Origin: Phytophthora sp. 'mugwort'
Lineage: Eukaryota > Oomycota > Peronosporomycetes > Peronosporales > Peronosporaceae
DNA length: 64,000 bases
Direction: 5' to 3'
Assembly (NCBI GenBank): GCA_033558025.1
Contig: JAUCEF010000001.1
Span: 1,302,001 to 1,366,000, forward strand
Shown here: in pieces, positions 32,082-43,573 of the stretch
How positions within the stretch are numbered: position 1 is the stretch's first letter
Layout of the letters: the number at the start of each line of letters is the position of its first letter
Program-made: the position numbers and the translations under genes
Notes under the pieces: model-generated
Seen by the model: only the letters and a program-made list of their open reading frames with translations
Databases searched by the model: none
Told to the model about the DNA's origin: nothing

Positions 32082-34387
32082 ATGGCGGTCCACGAGATGA
32101 TGAGCCCGATCCGCCGCAAGGCGCAGGAGCTACCGCCGCTCACACCGGGCAGCGTTCGCGTGGCGGGAGCTTCCAGCATCCAGCCGAGTCCTAACCGCAC
32201 GGAGGCGGCGGCGGCCATGATGCATCTGCTCACGGGCAGCAACAGCCAGGAGACCACCAAGACTTGCCCCGCCTTGAAGCCCGCGAAAGCCAAGCGGAGG
32301 TATGTGCGTAGAGCCCCCAAGAAGGTGGGGATGTCGGTCAAGAGACAGATCAAGACGGCGTGGATGGACTCCGACGCGACGGCAATAGGGAAGCCCCCGG
32401 TCAAAGCTGATGCTGGGCGGGCAGCCAAGACGCTGGAAGACGGAGACAAGGATGCCAAGAATGGGGACTGGAGAATGGACGGGGACGAAGTCAAGTTCTT
32501 CCCCTTTCGAGAGTACAACCGGAAGGACAAGTCTCTCGGGCTGCTGTGCGAGAAGTACGCGGAAGTTTAATACCTTTGATGGGGGTGCTGGATGTAGTTT
32601 ACTGACGCTTGAGATTGTTGTTTGAATTAGCTTTTTGAAGCTGTATCGGGATGACAAGATTTCGGAAATCTGTCTGGACCGAGCAGCTACGGAGCTGGGG
32701 GTGGAGCGGAGACGGATCTATGACATTGTGAACATCCTGGAGAGCATCCACCTAGTGAGCCGCAAGAGCAAGAACCTCTATAACTGGCATGGACTCACCT
32801 CCATTCCGACATCTATCAGCGCTATGAAGGTAAATAGCGTAAAGTTTGTCATGTGCAGGAATTTGTGGGACTCTAATTTGACTAATGTATTGCTTTTGAT
32901 CTATAGCAACGGTACGCAGAAGTGCAAAAGTCGTCTCCAACTTGTCCCAATGGCCCGGACTACCCGCCCATCAAAAGTAAGTTGCCTGGCTAAGCTTTTT
33001 TGTATTTGGGGGTGGAAGCTCACGGTTTACGCTCTTCTATTTTTCTATAGGCGATCGTCGAAGAGGCAAATCATTGTCGAAGCTGAGTCAAATGTTCGTC
33101 CAGCTCTTCCTTGGCAAGGTAAGCTCGTGTTTTGCTTCCGATATGACGTAAAACGCTCGACTAATACTTGCTTATGTGAACAGGAGGACTGCATTATCCC
33201 TTTGGACCAAGCTGCCAAGCAGCTCATTCAAATGGAAGACAGCGAGAGCGAGGAAGATCGTCTGCTGAAAAGTACGTTTGTTACACTTCCACCATTTGAT
33301 TTGACTAGATTTCACTCACAGTATTTTTTTTGCCACTGCAGCCAAGATTCGCCGACTGTACGATGTAGCTAACGTCTTGGTGAGCGTCGGATTGATTGAG
33401 AAGCTACAGCTGTCAAATTCCCGAAAGCCCGTATTCCGGTGGAAAACGCGCAGCACGATGCCGACTCGCAGCACTTGTCAAGAAACGCCTTCGGTCGTTG
33501 AAAAACCTGCTCAGCCCCTATCCGACAGCATGGTCTTCGTTAAGTCAGAAGTTATGTCCCCTAGTGCTGATATGGAAGATACCGAAGTCATGAAGTCCCC
33601 TCAGTCGTGCGATAGCGACATGTTTGACGACGGCAGCGAATCCCAGTCTGATGCTAGTAGTTGCGGCTCAAAGCGGAAGCAAACGGAGCAAGACGGAAGC
33701 GACGTGAGCATGTCGGACAGTGAGTCCTCCTCCAAACGCAGCCGCCGTAGCGAGATGAAGTCGAGCAGGGACAAGCATTCGCATCGAACAGCGGGTGAAG
33801 AGGTAATCGGTCTGCTTCGGATGGACGCCAACAATGAGCCTATCCACCCGCAGATTATTCTCTGCGAGCAGCAAGAACAAGTTAACTTGTACATGCAGCA
33901 GTACATCCGCGAATATGTCGACTATTTAGCCGCGCACCAGAAGCTTCCTGACGCCGCCGTCGTGGCCAACAGTGGTGAAGCTTTGGGCGGGTTGATAACT
34001 CCCTGCGTTTCCAACTCCAGCACCGTCTCGACAGACATCCATGGAACTCCGGTGAGTTTACCGTCGCTTGTTGGCAGTATTCAAGACTTGCTCTTGTCAG
34101 AGAGTCCTCAATCTGTGGCCGACATCGTGGCAGCTCGAGTGCTAAGCAACCCGCGACCACCTATTTCAACCTCTCCGATTCGTGCGGAACCAGAAGCAGA
34201 GGCAAGTCCGAGACCGTTAATTCTCAGCGCTGGTAAGAAGCTGGTAGGACCCGTTGCCAAGACACTGTCATCAACAGTATCGACATCATCGGCGCCAACA
34301 AAGCCGACCACAACTTCAAAAGGCGAGGAGCGGTACGAAGCACCGCGGAACCTGATCAAGGCCCTTCAGCCACGATCGCACTCGTAG
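32082..34387 (+). CDS. Atypical E2F (E2F7/8 or DEL type) transcription factor with two DNA-binding domains
   Basis: Six exons join in frame to 647 residues: 32082-32554, 32631-32829, 32907-32976, 33051-33118, 33184-33271 and 33342-34387. All five introns are GT-AG and 64-77 bases long. DNA-binding domain 1 spans about 144-216 ([54 protein letters not shown]). Domain 2 starts near 248 ([51 protein letters not shown]). Two DNA-binding domains and no visible DP-dimerisation region identify the atypical, usually repressive class that controls S-phase and endocycle genes. The tail is acidic and Ser-rich with a basic patch. An in-frame ATG at 31803 would lengthen the protein by 93 residues, but that part has no family similarity and contains the E2F-like sites, so 32082 was chosen. 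Confidence 0.9.
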
Positions 34388-35159
34388 GAATATTTAAGCG
34401 CTGTAGTAGGCGAGACGATCGAAACGCGTGATAGTGACGAGGTGGTTGGGTTAACCGACCTGAGACTATCCTTACGCTGCACCCTTTGCTGTATTGTGGA
34501 TGTATCTCAATGAAGTGTATCTCTACAAGTTTATCTTCGTCATTTTCTAGAACATGTACGAAATAAAACCGTTTTAGCATTTTGGGCATGCTTGTATTTT
34601 GCTCTTCAAGTTTAATCCGTTTAATTGCCTCCAAATGCGTTTCAACAACTTCAGTAAATTCCTCGAGGATGGAAGTCAAAACGTCTTGTGCGCTTACCTC
34701 TCTCATCCCTCTCGGAACTTTGTTCCTTGTCTTCTGTAGTCCTGTTACAACCAATTCCCTCTCGGCATAAGCTCGTTATGATGAAAGGAAAATTTTATCA
34801 CCGAAGCGCCACTGGCGAGCGGTCGGATACCCGACAGAGTCTCAAGCCCGTAATAATGCAAGCGCAGAGATTTATGTACCGTGAACGCATTTGGCATCCA
34901 GTCCAGAAGGTAGATGTATTGCTGTACCTTGTACAACTGAAGGCCGATACGCTGCATCTGCTGCTGCAACTCTGCCTCCATCGGGCTCATCACGCCGCCG
35001 TTCCTTCCCTGTTGGCGACTGCCAGCAACATTTACGCGGTACTGCACCACCAACTACCATTGAAGTGAAGCATGAAAACCGCCTGAATACCTTCGCCATT
35101 ACATGAGTCGGCTTCTTTTTTGACTGAATGCCCAGGAAACGACGTCGCCACTTGGGCAT
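34356..35159 (-). CDS. Tentative small three-exon gene of unknown function
   Basis: A model with exons 35159-35091, 35041-34928 and 34733-34356 joins in phase 0 and gives 186 residues. The start is very basic (MPKWRRRFLGIQSKKK). The middle is Gln/Met-rich and helical (MEAELQQQMQRIGLQLYK). The last exon reads like real protein (VLTSILEEFTEVVETHLEA ... FYFVHVLENDEDKLVEIHF). Splice sites are plausible (GTATTC/GTGCAG and GTACAG/CTACAG), but the first intron is only 49 bases. An alternative donor GTAAGC at about 34696 could remove more. The 3' end overlaps the E2F stop by 32 bases, tail to tail. No family recognised. Confidence 0.3.
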
Positions 35160-35459
35160 CGGAGCTGCACCTCCGTGGCGGTCCTCGTATTCATGCGTGC
35201 AACTATCTTACAACAGCAATCCAGATCATCGCCGTCTCCAGCACCAAGTCACGCAATAAACAGAAGTGAACACACTACCAGTCGAACGAGAACAATCGTG
35301 CGGCAGCAGAAATTGTTTAGCGGTGACAGCGCATCCATCAATTCACTTAATCGTCCGCAGCTTCAGCCATTAATACATTTCAGACACCTGGCCCCTGTCC
35401 TCGACGCCTTCAGACCCGATTCTTCTCGCGCTGGCTAGCAAATGTCTCTCGGCCGTCTC

Positions 35460-35502
35460 GAACATTCGCGCTGCGAGTGCCACCTGGCGGTATGTTCGAG
35501 AA
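35460..35502. promoter_or_regulatory. Pair of heat-shock-element-like dyads
   Basis: GAACATTC at 35460-35467 and TTCGAGAA at 35495-35502 both fit the alternating nGAAn/nTTCn unit of heat-shock elements. They lie about 340-380 bases before the probable HSP90 transcription start. They overlap the F-box-like stretch, so chance occurrence is possible. Confidence 0.3.
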
Positions 35503-35730
35503 CTACAGTTAAACGAAACTCCTGCCACGTACTAGACGCAAGAATGCATAGAATTTAATTTGTTGATAGACTGTCGTCTAGATACAACTCAGACCTGCCA
35601 TACTCGATCCGGTACAACGTACCGTTCCCGTCGCAATCTAGAAGATTCTAAGCCGACAGCGTGTCGTCCCTCCCTGATTTTACGAATAACGACACAAAGC
35701 ATGGACGTCGCCCCTCCTGGCTGATCGATG

Positions 35731-35738
35731 GAAGTTTC
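35731..35738. promoter_or_regulatory. Heat-shock-element-like dyad near the HSP90 initiator
   Basis: GAAGTTTC (GAA, two bases, TTC) lies about 105 bases before the initiator at 35840. That is the distance expected for a heat-shock factor site. A single dyad is weak evidence by itself. Confidence 0.4.
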
Positions 35739-35839
35739 GATGACAGAGCCCAAAACAAGAAAGATCGCCCGGTTCGTTTTGGGCTGCTTCTCGTTGTTTG
35801 GCTGGCCTGCAATCCCCCCTTTCCGAGCCTAGTCGAGGG

Positions 35840-35858
35840 GTTCATTCTTCAATCTTCC
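35840..35858 (+). promoter_or_regulatory. Oomycete initiator (Inr plus flanking region) of HSP90
   Basis: GTTCATTCTTCAATCTTCC matches 17 of 19 positions of the oomycete core promoter consensus GCTCATTYBNCAWTTTNYY. It predicts transcription start at about 35843 and a 5' UTR of about 64 bases. This supports the HSP90 start codon at 35907. Confidence 0.65.
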
Positions 35859-35906
35859 CAGTTGGAATCGACTCCAAGTTCCAAGACACAAGAACACACA
35901 GAGACC

Positions 35907-38027
35907 ATGAGCGCTCCTGAGGCTGAAACGTTTGCCTTCTCGGCTGATATTAACCAGCTGCTGAGTCTGATCATCAACACGTTCTACTCGAACAAGGACA
36001 TCTTCCTGCGCGAGCTCATCTCGAACGCCTCGGATGCCCTTGACAAGATCCGTTACTCGTCCCTGACCGACGCCAGCGTGCTGGACACGGACAAGAACCT
36101 GGAGATCAAGGTGATCCCGGACAAGGCCAACGGCACGCTGACCATCCAGGACTCGGGTATCGGTATGACGAAAGCCGACCTTATCAACAACTTGGGTACG
36201 ATCGCCAAGTCGGGCACCAAGGCCTTCATGGAGGCTCTGGCCGCCGGCGCCGACATCAGTATGATCGGCCAGTTTGGTGTGGGTTTCTACTCGGCCTACC
36301 TGGTCGCCGACAAGGTCGTGGTGCACTCGAAGCACAACGACGATGAGCAATACGTTTGGGAGTCCGCCGCCGGTGGCTCGTTCACCGTGACGCCTGACAC
36401 GTCGGAGCCCATCCTGCGTGGTACGCGCATTGTCTTGACGCTTAAGGAGGACATGCTCGAGTACCTCGAGGAGCGTAAGCTCAAAGATCTGGTGAAGAAG
36501 CATTCGGAGTTCATTGGCTTCCCTATTAAGCTCTACGTCGAGAAGACGGAGGAGAAGGAAGTGACTGACGACGAGGAAGAGGAGGACGAGAAGGAGGGCG
36601 ATGACGACAAGCCCAAGGTCGAGGAGGTTGAAGAGGAGGAGGGCGAGAAGAAGAAGAAAACCAAGAAGATTAAGGAGGTGACCCACGAGTGGGACCACCT
36701 TAACAGCCAGAAGCCCATCTGGATGCGCAAACCCGAGGACGTGACTCACGAGGAGTACGCTTCGTTTTACAAATCGTTGACGAACGACTGGGAGGAGCAC
36801 GCCGCCGTGAAGCACTTCTCGGTGGAGGGCCAGCTTGAGTTCAAGGCCTGTCTGTTCACGCCCAAGCGCGCCCCGTTCGACATGTTCGAGGGTGGTGCCA
36901 AGAAGAAACTTAACAACATTAAGTTGTACGTGCGTCGTGTTTTCATTATGGACAACTGCGAAGAGCTCATGCCTGAGTACCTGTCGTTCGTCAAGGGTGT
37001 CGTCGACTCGGAGGACCTGCCGCTTAACATCTCGCGTGAGACCCTGCAGCAAAACAAGATTCTGCGCGTTATCAAGAAGAATTTGGTTAAGAAATGCCTG
37101 GAGATGTTCGCCGAGCTCGCCGAAGACAACGAGAAGTACAACAAGTTCTACGAGGCTTTCAGCAAGAACCTCAAGCTCGGAATCCACGAGGATTCGACTA
37201 ACCGCACGAAGATTGCCAAGCTCTTGCGTTACCACTCGACCAAGTCTGGCGAGGAGTTGACCTCGCTGGACGACTACATCTCGCGCATGCCTGAGAGCCA
37301 GCCCGGCATCTACTATGTAACGGGCGAGAGCAAGAAGTCGGTGGAGAACTCGCCGTTCATTGAGAAGCTTAAGAAGAAGGGCTACGAGGTGCTGTTCATG
37401 ATTGACGCTATTGACGAGTATGCTGTGCAACAGCTGAAGGAGTACGAGGGCAAGAAGCTTATCTGTGCCACGAAGGAGGGACTTAAGATGGAGGAGACCG
37501 AGGACGAGAAGAAGTCGTTCGAGGAGGCCAAGGCTGCGACCGAGGGTCTGTGCAAGCTTATGAAGGAGGTCCTTGATGACAAGGTTGAGAAGGTCGAGAT
37601 TTCGAACCGTATCGTGGAGTCGCCCTGCGTGCTGGTGACGGGCGAGTACGGCTGGTCGGCCAACATGGAGCGTATCATGAAGGCGCAGGCTCTGCGTGAT
37701 AGCAGCACTTCGGCTTACATGACGTCGAAGAAGACCATGGAGATCAACCCATTGCACCCGATCATCAAGTCGCTGCGCGAGAAGGCTGAGGCCGACAAGA
37801 GCGACAAGACGGTGAAAGACCTGATTTGGCTGCTGTACGACACGTCGCTGCTGACTTCGGGCTTCAGTCTGGACGAGCCCACGACTTTCGCTAACCGCAT
37901 CCACCGCCTCATTAAGCTCGGCTTGAGCATCGACGACGACGATGACGTCGCCGACGAGTCGATGGAGGACTTGCCCCCGCTTGAGGGTGAGGACGAGGAG
38001 GAGAGCACGATGGAGGAGGTGGACTAA
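35907..38027 (+). CDS. HSP90: Cytosolic HSP90 molecular chaperone
   Basis: 706 residues, the family length, without introns. The N-terminal ATPase domain carries [54 protein letters not shown] and GTRI. A highly charged linker (about residues 215-265, mostly Glu/Asp/Lys) follows. The middle domain has [16 protein letters not shown] and the catalytic-loop region [12 protein letters not shown]. The C-terminus ends in MEEVD, the docking site for TPR co-chaperones and the mark of the cytosolic form. Codon use is strongly C/G-biased at third positions, as expected for high expression. The start was chosen at the ATG giving [15 protein letters not shown], just downstream of the initiator. Confidence 0.97.
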   Translation: MSAPEAETFAFSADINQLLSLIINTFYSNKDIFLRELISNASDALDKIRYSSLTDASVLDTDKNLEIKVIPDKANGTLTIQDSGIGMTKADLINNLGTIAKSGTKAFMEALAAGADISMIGQFGVGFYSAYLVADKVVVHSKHNDDEQYVWESAAGGSFTVTPDTSEPILRGTRIVLTLKEDMLEYLEERKLKDLVKKHSEFIGFPIKLYVEKTEEKEVTDDEEEEDEKEGDDDKPKVEEVEEEEGEKKKKTKKIKEVTHEWDHLNSQKPIWMRKPEDVTHEEYASFYKSLTNDWEEHAAVKHFSVEGQLEFKACLFTPKRAPFDMFEGGAKKKLNNIKLYVRRVFIMDNCEELMPEYLSFVKGVVDSEDLPLNISRETLQQNKILRVIKKNLVKKCLEMFAELAEDNEKYNKFYEAFSKNLKLGIHEDSTNRTKIAKLLRYHSTKSGEELTSLDDYISRMPESQPGIYYVTGESKKSVENSPFIEKLKKKGYEVLFMIDAIDEYAVQQLKEYEGKKLICATKEGLKMEETEDEKKSFEEAKAATEGLCKLMKEVLDDKVEKVEISNRIVESPCVLVTGEYGWSANMERIMKAQALRDSSTSAYMTSKKTMEINPLHPIIKSLREKAEADKSDKTVKDLIWLLYDTSLLTSGFSLDEPTTFANRIHRLIKLGLSIDDDDDVADESMEDLPPLEGEDEEESTMEEVD

Positions 38028-39341
38028 GCATTCGCGTTGTGGTTGGGTCTGGAGCACAGGCTGAACGCGACGCAAGTCTAAATGAATAGTGTCGGGCTGC
38101 GCTCGCGAGACCGTCGACTTGCGCTGGTTAGCTCTTGCATTTTTTGGTGGTGAGGTTTAGTTAGACCTTCGTGTAGTCGAAGGTTACATATATTTACGAT
38201 TCGCCTACCCTGCATTGTTGTCATGCTTTTTATTTTGTGTCTGTTGAGCTCTTGTTCGAAACAACGGAATTGAATTTTGTGTGCTGTCCATCAATTTACC
38301 TAACGTGAGCTACCGGACTATCGCATCGAAGGCTCGTGGATGAATCTAACTATGCCTACGCGTGCAGGTTTGCGTTGAAGACAGCACACATCTGCATTTC
38401 AGAAGTCGATTGTAGCCATGCTATGTAGCGTCACAAAATGTACCCAAATCAAATGTGTCTGGGATGTTTGGGCGAACTTTCAATTACTACTCGAGATTTT
38501 TTCAATACCCTAAGAATCACTTGAATGGTAGTGGCTAGTTGTTCGATGTTTGAAGAGCTGATGTTATACTACTCCAGATCTTGAATCTGGAGTACATGTA
38601 GTTGAAATCGTAGAGCTGGTTGTATGTAATCTGTATGGTCACAAACCATGTATTAAGCCGCGTCGTACGAATGAAACAATAATGTACCCACGTTTATTAA
38701 TACAATGGAAAAGAGGATTTCCATTAATGACTTGGAATTTCCCGTGCTTGGTCAACAGACCCACATGCTTTTCGTGGAGTGCTCCGCCCCCTCCCCTACG
38801 ATGGCCGAAGTATCGACTCAGCAGAACGAGCAAGAGAGGAGAAGAATGATCCAGCCAAGTCGATTAGAAAATTGTTGATGCTGTTAGAAGTACAAGCCGG
38901 AGATCTCGGTCGTCTTGCTGATGCATGCTAAAACTTAAATGTTCTTGACCTTTCTCTCTCTCCCTCTTGCACTTCGAAGTATGCGTCCAAAGTTTGATGC
39001 AAAGCTGCAAAGCGGCACCAGGAATAGTGCTTGTTGCCCACTACAGACGTGTTTTCCTGTTCAGATTGAAATGATACTTGGCTTTGCCTCTTCAAGCTGC
39101 CCATCCCATCTCAGACGTGCTCCCCGCCAGTCAATTGGCAGCTCCTAAATCGTACTTAATGCGTCCAGAATTAAAATAACCTCGGTCTTCAATCGAAAAA
39201 CCTCACAACCGTAGCCATTTGTGTACCCTTTAGGGTTACGAGTGAGTTACATGGCTTCCATCCATCCGACCGGAGCTCGTCAGTCAATCAGACCCAAAGC
39301 AGCCGAGTCCCCGCTAAAGCTTTCTCCGCACAGCAGCAACC
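38028..39341. other. Intergenic stretch with a small hairpin
   Basis: 1.3 kb between HSP90 and the importin. It holds short ORFs without motifs. A hairpin with 10-bp perfect arms (TACTCCAGAT at 38570-38579 and ATCTGGAGTA at 38585-38594, 5-base loop) is visible, meaning unknown. The last 100 bases must hold the importin promoter. No clear initiator was seen. Confidence 0.4.
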
Positions 39342-42300
39342 ATGGACGTGGCCAGCCTGCACAACATTTTGCTGCACACGTTCAGCAATGACGAGGCCGC
39401 GCGTAAGGCCGCCGAGGAGGCCGTCGCGGGCCTGCACACCGTGCCCGGTTCGGTGCAGCTGCTGATTCAGATCACGGTCGAGGCCAGTGTGACGCGCGAG
39501 ATCCGTCAGGCCGCCGCCGTGTCGCTCAAGAACCTCGTGCAGAAGTACTGGGAGGGCGCGGACGGCCCCGAGGGCCAATGGGTGCAGGTCATCAGCCCTG
39601 CCGACAAGGTGCTGGGCCGCCAGAACAGTCTCGAGGCGCTGCTCGTGTCGCAGGACTCGAGTATCCGCTCGCTTCTGTCTGAGACCGTCGCGTACATCGC
39701 GCGCTTCGATTTCCCTGTACGTTGCGTTGCTTTTAATAGCTGCGAAAGAATGACGTTCTAATGGATAATATCGTGTTACTAAACTACAGGACTCGTGGCC
39801 GACGCTGATCGACGAGATTTGCAAGAACATCCAGAGTGGCGATGCCAACCGCATAATCAACGCGCTGCTGGCGCTGCGTCGCGTGGTTAAGAACTTCGAA
39901 TACCGCTCCGATGACAAGCTGGCCCCATTTTTCAAACTCGTGGAGGTGGTCTTCCCCATGCTGCAGAACATGATGGTGCAGATGCAGACTAACAACTCGA
40001 TTGAGGCTGCACACATGATGCACCTCATCCTCAAGACGTACTGGTCGTGCATCAAGACCAACCTACCCGCGCACATTGCGCAGACTGAACAGGTTGTGGC
40101 CTGGATGAACATCTTCCGCATGGTCATCGCTAAGCCGCTGCCCGAGGCCAGCGAGGGCGGCGAGCCCGCCGGTCAGCCAACGGATGAGGAAGAACGCGGC
40201 AACTGGCCATGGTGGAAGCTCAAAAAGTGGGCGTTACAAATTCTCTGTCGCTTCTACACGCGCTATGGTAACCCCAAGAAGGCCGAGGAGGAGTACCTGC
40301 AGATGTCTACGGTGTTCCGGAACCAGATTGCCCCTGAGCTTCTGCCCTGCGTGCTCGAGACGCTTGCTCTGCGCAAAAACGGTCGTTTCTGCACGGATCG
40401 CGTGGTGCAGCTCGCTCTTGTATTCTTGCAGGAAGCTGTGGACTCGGCTGTGACTTACAAACTCATTAAGCCACACCTCGGCTTCCTGCTGTTCGAGGTC
40501 ATTCACCCTGTGCTGTGTCTGTCCCCGAAGGACTTGCAGCTGTGGGCTGAGGACCCGCACGAGTTTGTGCGCAAGACCAACGATGTGTTCGAGGACTTTC
40601 TCGATCCGGTGTACGCGGCCTCGAACCTTCTTGCGGATCTATGCACGAAGCGCGGCAAGGACTGCCTTCCGACCGTCTTGTCGTTTTACAACAACATCCT
40701 AAACACGTACCTGGCTTCTCCGGATGACAAGAAGGACTATATTCAAAAGGACGCTGCTCTGCACGCCCTCTTCTCACTGGATGGCGTGTTGACCAAGTCG
40801 AAGGCACACAAGGACCAAGTGGAGTCGATGATTATTACGCATATCCTACCAGAGTTCAAGAACCCGCATGGCTTCCTCCGTCTGCGTGCTTGCAAAATCT
40901 TTTCGCGCAAGTACATTGAGGGTATCAAGTTCAAGGACGAGCAGACTCTGATCAGCATTGTCAATGGCATGCTTGAAGCCATGTTTGACCCTGAACTGCC
41001 CGTGCGTATCGAGGCTGCCAAGACTATCCGATTCGTCGTCATGTACCCGCACTCGGATACCGTCGTGGAAGTACTGCGCCCGCGTTTACCGCAAATTCTG
41101 GAGCAGTTCTTTAGTCTAATGGACGAGATCGGTAATGACGAAGTCGTTGTTGCCCTCGAGCACATCATCGACCGATTCTCGTCGGAGATCGGACCGTTCT
41201 CGCTGCAGCTTGTGGCCAAGTTTGTCGAGTTCTTCGGCCAGTTTACTGCTGTCGCCGACGAGGATGAAGATGCTTCGCTGGCTGCTGTGTCGTGCCTTGA
41301 CGCCATTAACACGATCCTCATGAGCATTCATAACCACCCTGAGCTGTACGCTTTGCTGGTGCCTACGCTTGCGCCGGTCATCCACAAGATTCTCACGGAC
41401 TTCGACTTCGTCGAGTACATGGAGAGCGGCATTGACATCCTCGGTTCGCTTGCCTTCTACAGCCAGAAGATCGCGCCGCAGCTTTGGGAGCTCTTCCCGC
41501 TTATCTTCCTGAGCTTCAACGACTGGGCGTCAGACTACCTAACGAACTTCGTGCCAGTGATTGACAACTTCGTTGGTCGTGACATTGATGGCTTTTTGGC
41601 TGGTTCAGTGACGGACCCTGCCACGGGTGCTAACGTGCGCTACCTGGAGCTCGTCTTTAACATGGCCAAGACGGTGTTCGAGAGCCAGAACGTGCAGGAG
41701 ATCGACCTGTGCGCTGCGTGCCGTCTCCTCTACTCACTGCTGCACAATCTGTTCGGCAAGGTGGACGAGTGCATTCCACCTATTACTTTGATGGTGTGCG
41801 CCAAGCTGTCGGAGCCTCTTGTGGACTCCACCGCTCGCAATCTGCTCGGCGTCTTCGGCAGTCTGTTGCATTACAATCCTGCGCTGACGCTGGATGCCCT
41901 GAACCAGTTAGGCGCTGCCGATGGTGTGCTGAAGATCTGGCTGAGCGACTTGGCTCGCTACGATAACTACCTCGACCGCAAGTTGTTTGTCCTGGGCGCG
42001 ATGTCCATTCTGCGAGCGCCCGCTGACAAGATCCCGGCAGCTTTACGCCCCCACATTAAACAGCTGATCCAGGCTGCCATGAAGGTGCTTGCCGAGTCGA
42101 TCCAAAATCCGGCTCCTGGTATTATTGACGGTGACGAGGATGCCGAGGACGGCGAAGAAGAGGGTGAGCAACTCGAGGAGCTGCTGGAGAACGGCGGCTA
42201 CGCCTCGAACGAGGATGCGGAGGACGTGGTGGACGACCAGTACTACGCCATCCTCCGCCAGCTGCGTGAGGAGGCTGAGGGTCAGTTCGGCTACGACGAT

Positions 42301-42510
42301 GAGGGTGACGAGGACTACATTAGTCTATTGGATGAGGTGGACGAAGTCGAGTTCTTCCTCAGCTCGCTGCAGGGCTTCGCTCAAATCCACGCTTCCGAAT
42401 ACCAGGCTCTGGGCCTTGAGGCTGATGCCACAACGCAACAGGCTCTAGTGCTCTTCCAGCAGGAGCACGCTAAGAGGAAGGAGGCTCAGGCCCAGAAGGC
42501 CCAGCAGTAA
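39342..42510 (+). CDS. IPO7: Importin-7/8-type karyopherin beta
   Basis: Two exons, 39342-39716 and 39790-42510, joined in phase 0 over a 73-base intron (GTACGT; TTACTAAACTACAG), giving 1031 residues. An importin-beta N-terminal domain (RanGTP binding) opens the protein: a first HEAT helix near MDVASLHNILLHTFSNDE, then IRQAAAVSLKNLVQKYW. HEAT repeats fill the rest, with a very acidic segment near 900-960 (DGDEDAEDGEEEGEQLEELL) as in IPO7/Nmd5/Sxm1. This group imports ribosomal proteins, histones and some transcription factors. Cargo here cannot be read from sequence. The overall layout and the acidic insert favour IPO7/8 over other importins. Confidence 0.88.
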
Positions 42511-42647
42511 GGAAGCAGTCTGGATAGACGATAGGTTCGTGCCATGCTGTGATTACTACTGGAGAAGAAGACAAGAGAGAGAGGAATGATATGGTTTTTA
42601 AGACAAGAGATACATGTTTTGTTCAAGCATTTTGTAGCGTTAGCAGT

Positions 42648-43292
42648 CTACAACTCCGTGGCAAGCTCTGTCACATCCTTCAGCTGCAAACGATAGGCTT
42701 CAAAGTCGAATAGCTCAGGTTTATTGTTGAACTTGTCCACATGTTCGTAAAGCTTGTCGTCCTGGTAACTGGCCAGCAGCTGCTGCAGCAAGAGCTGCGA
42801 CTCCTTCTTGCCCAGCATGTTGATGACATCAGCACGGACTAGCGCGAGCTCCTTCTTCGCTAACAAATCACCATATAGCGAGACAGCGACACAGGGCGGC
42901 GCGGCGCTCGGGTTCTCCTTGAACGCCTCGAGGTATGTGATCAGGAAGCACGACTGCTGGAACTGGCACAACATGGTGAAGAATCCTTCCTGGCGGTACA
43001 CGGGGAAGATGAAATACGGTGCCGCCTCGGCGCGCTTCACCAGTGCCTGGAAGTCACTGGCGTCCAGGGTGGTGGCCACTGCGTCGTCCTTGTCGGCGTG
43101 GAACTCCTCCCAGATGCTGCGGATCTTCGGCGCCTGCTCGCGCTCCAGCAGCTCCAGCTTCACGATCTGCTCCAGGGAGCGCGCGCCAGGGTACGAGAAA
43201 CCAGCGGTAGCCTTGGAGCTGGCGAAACAGCGCGCATTGCAGCTGGAGAGAAGAGCGCGGCCGCGACCGAGACGTAGCGCAATGGACGACAT
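42648..43292 (-). CDS. ATP11: ATP11 (ATPAF1), mitochondrial F1-ATPase assembly factor
   Basis: 214 residues from the ATG at 43292 (the frame opens two codons earlier with TTG). The first 30 residues (MSSIALRLGRGRALLSSCNA...) are an Arg/Ser-rich presequence. The body carries the family segments PYFIFPVYRQEGFFTMLCQF and FLITYLEAFKENP, and a C-terminal helical region. ATP11 is a chaperone that holds the F1 beta subunit until it pairs with alpha in the matrix. It is a single exon and convergent with the importin gene, whose stop lies 138 bases away. Confidence 0.9.
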   Translation of the reverse strand: MSSIALRLGRGRALLSSCNARCFASSKATAGFSYPGARSLEQIVKLELLEREQAPKIRSIWEEFHADKDDAVATTLDASDFQALVKRAEAAPYFIFPVYRQEGFFTMLCQFQQSCFLITYLEAFKENPSAAPPCVAVSLYGDLLAKKELALVRADVINMLGKKESQLLLQQLLASYQDDKLYEHVDKFNNKPELFDFEAYRLQLKDVTELATEL

Positions 43293-43573
43293 GATCAAGT
43301 GACGTACATGCGTGTGGCTGGACTACACGCAGTGTGGTCCACATATCGAAATGCAAACACCGAAATTGCTACATATTAGTCACCGTTGCCGTTCATGTCG
43401 ACCGGCGGTGACTGATCACAGGATTCGTCATCGCATCCCCAACATCCTGCACAGCTTGACTGTAGAGCGTGGGCATCATAAGAAGGGCCTTTCGTCCGTC
43501 GAGATCGAACTCATTCTTCAATTGTCTTCCCCAAAGACCACACAAGCCACTACTCAAGCCCCTCAACCAAACA

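Larger units (their letters stand above)
35160..35906. other. Upstream region of HSP90, with an F-box-like fragment
   Basis: On the plus strand, about 35395-35532 translates to an F-box-like stretch (DPILLALASKCLSAVSNIR, then ASATWRYVREL) ending at a stop. A possible acceptor CATTTCAG precedes it, so it could be an exon or a relic; nothing else supports a gene. The HSP90 reading frame stays open upstream to 35661. That extension has no similarity to HSP90 and spans the initiator, so it is probably untranslated. Confidence 0.35.

Noticed and set aside
32555..32630. Stop codon inside the first E2F DNA-binding domain
   Set aside because: It lies within a GT-AG intron with a CTGAC branch-like sequence; splicing restores the domain, with Asn at the junction.
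35661..35906. 82-codon N-terminal extension of HSP90
   Set aside because: It has no similarity to HSP90 or clear targeting sequence and spans the initiator at 35840-35858; the [15 protein letters not shown] start fits the cytosolic family.
35829..38075. 748-codon minus-strand ORF opposite HSP90
   Set aside because: It mirrors the strongly biased codons of HSP90; the protein is Leu/Val/Arg-rich without any domain, while the plus strand encodes a complete HSP90.
38570..38594. 10-bp hairpin downstream of HSP90 as a terminator
   Set aside because: Hairpin terminators are not used by eukaryotic RNA polymerase II and it lies more than 500 bases past the stop; recorded only as a small repeat.
39717..39789. 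Possible frameshift in the importin gene
   Set aside because: A GTACGT donor and TTACTAAACTACAG acceptor in phase 0 explain the break as a normal intron.
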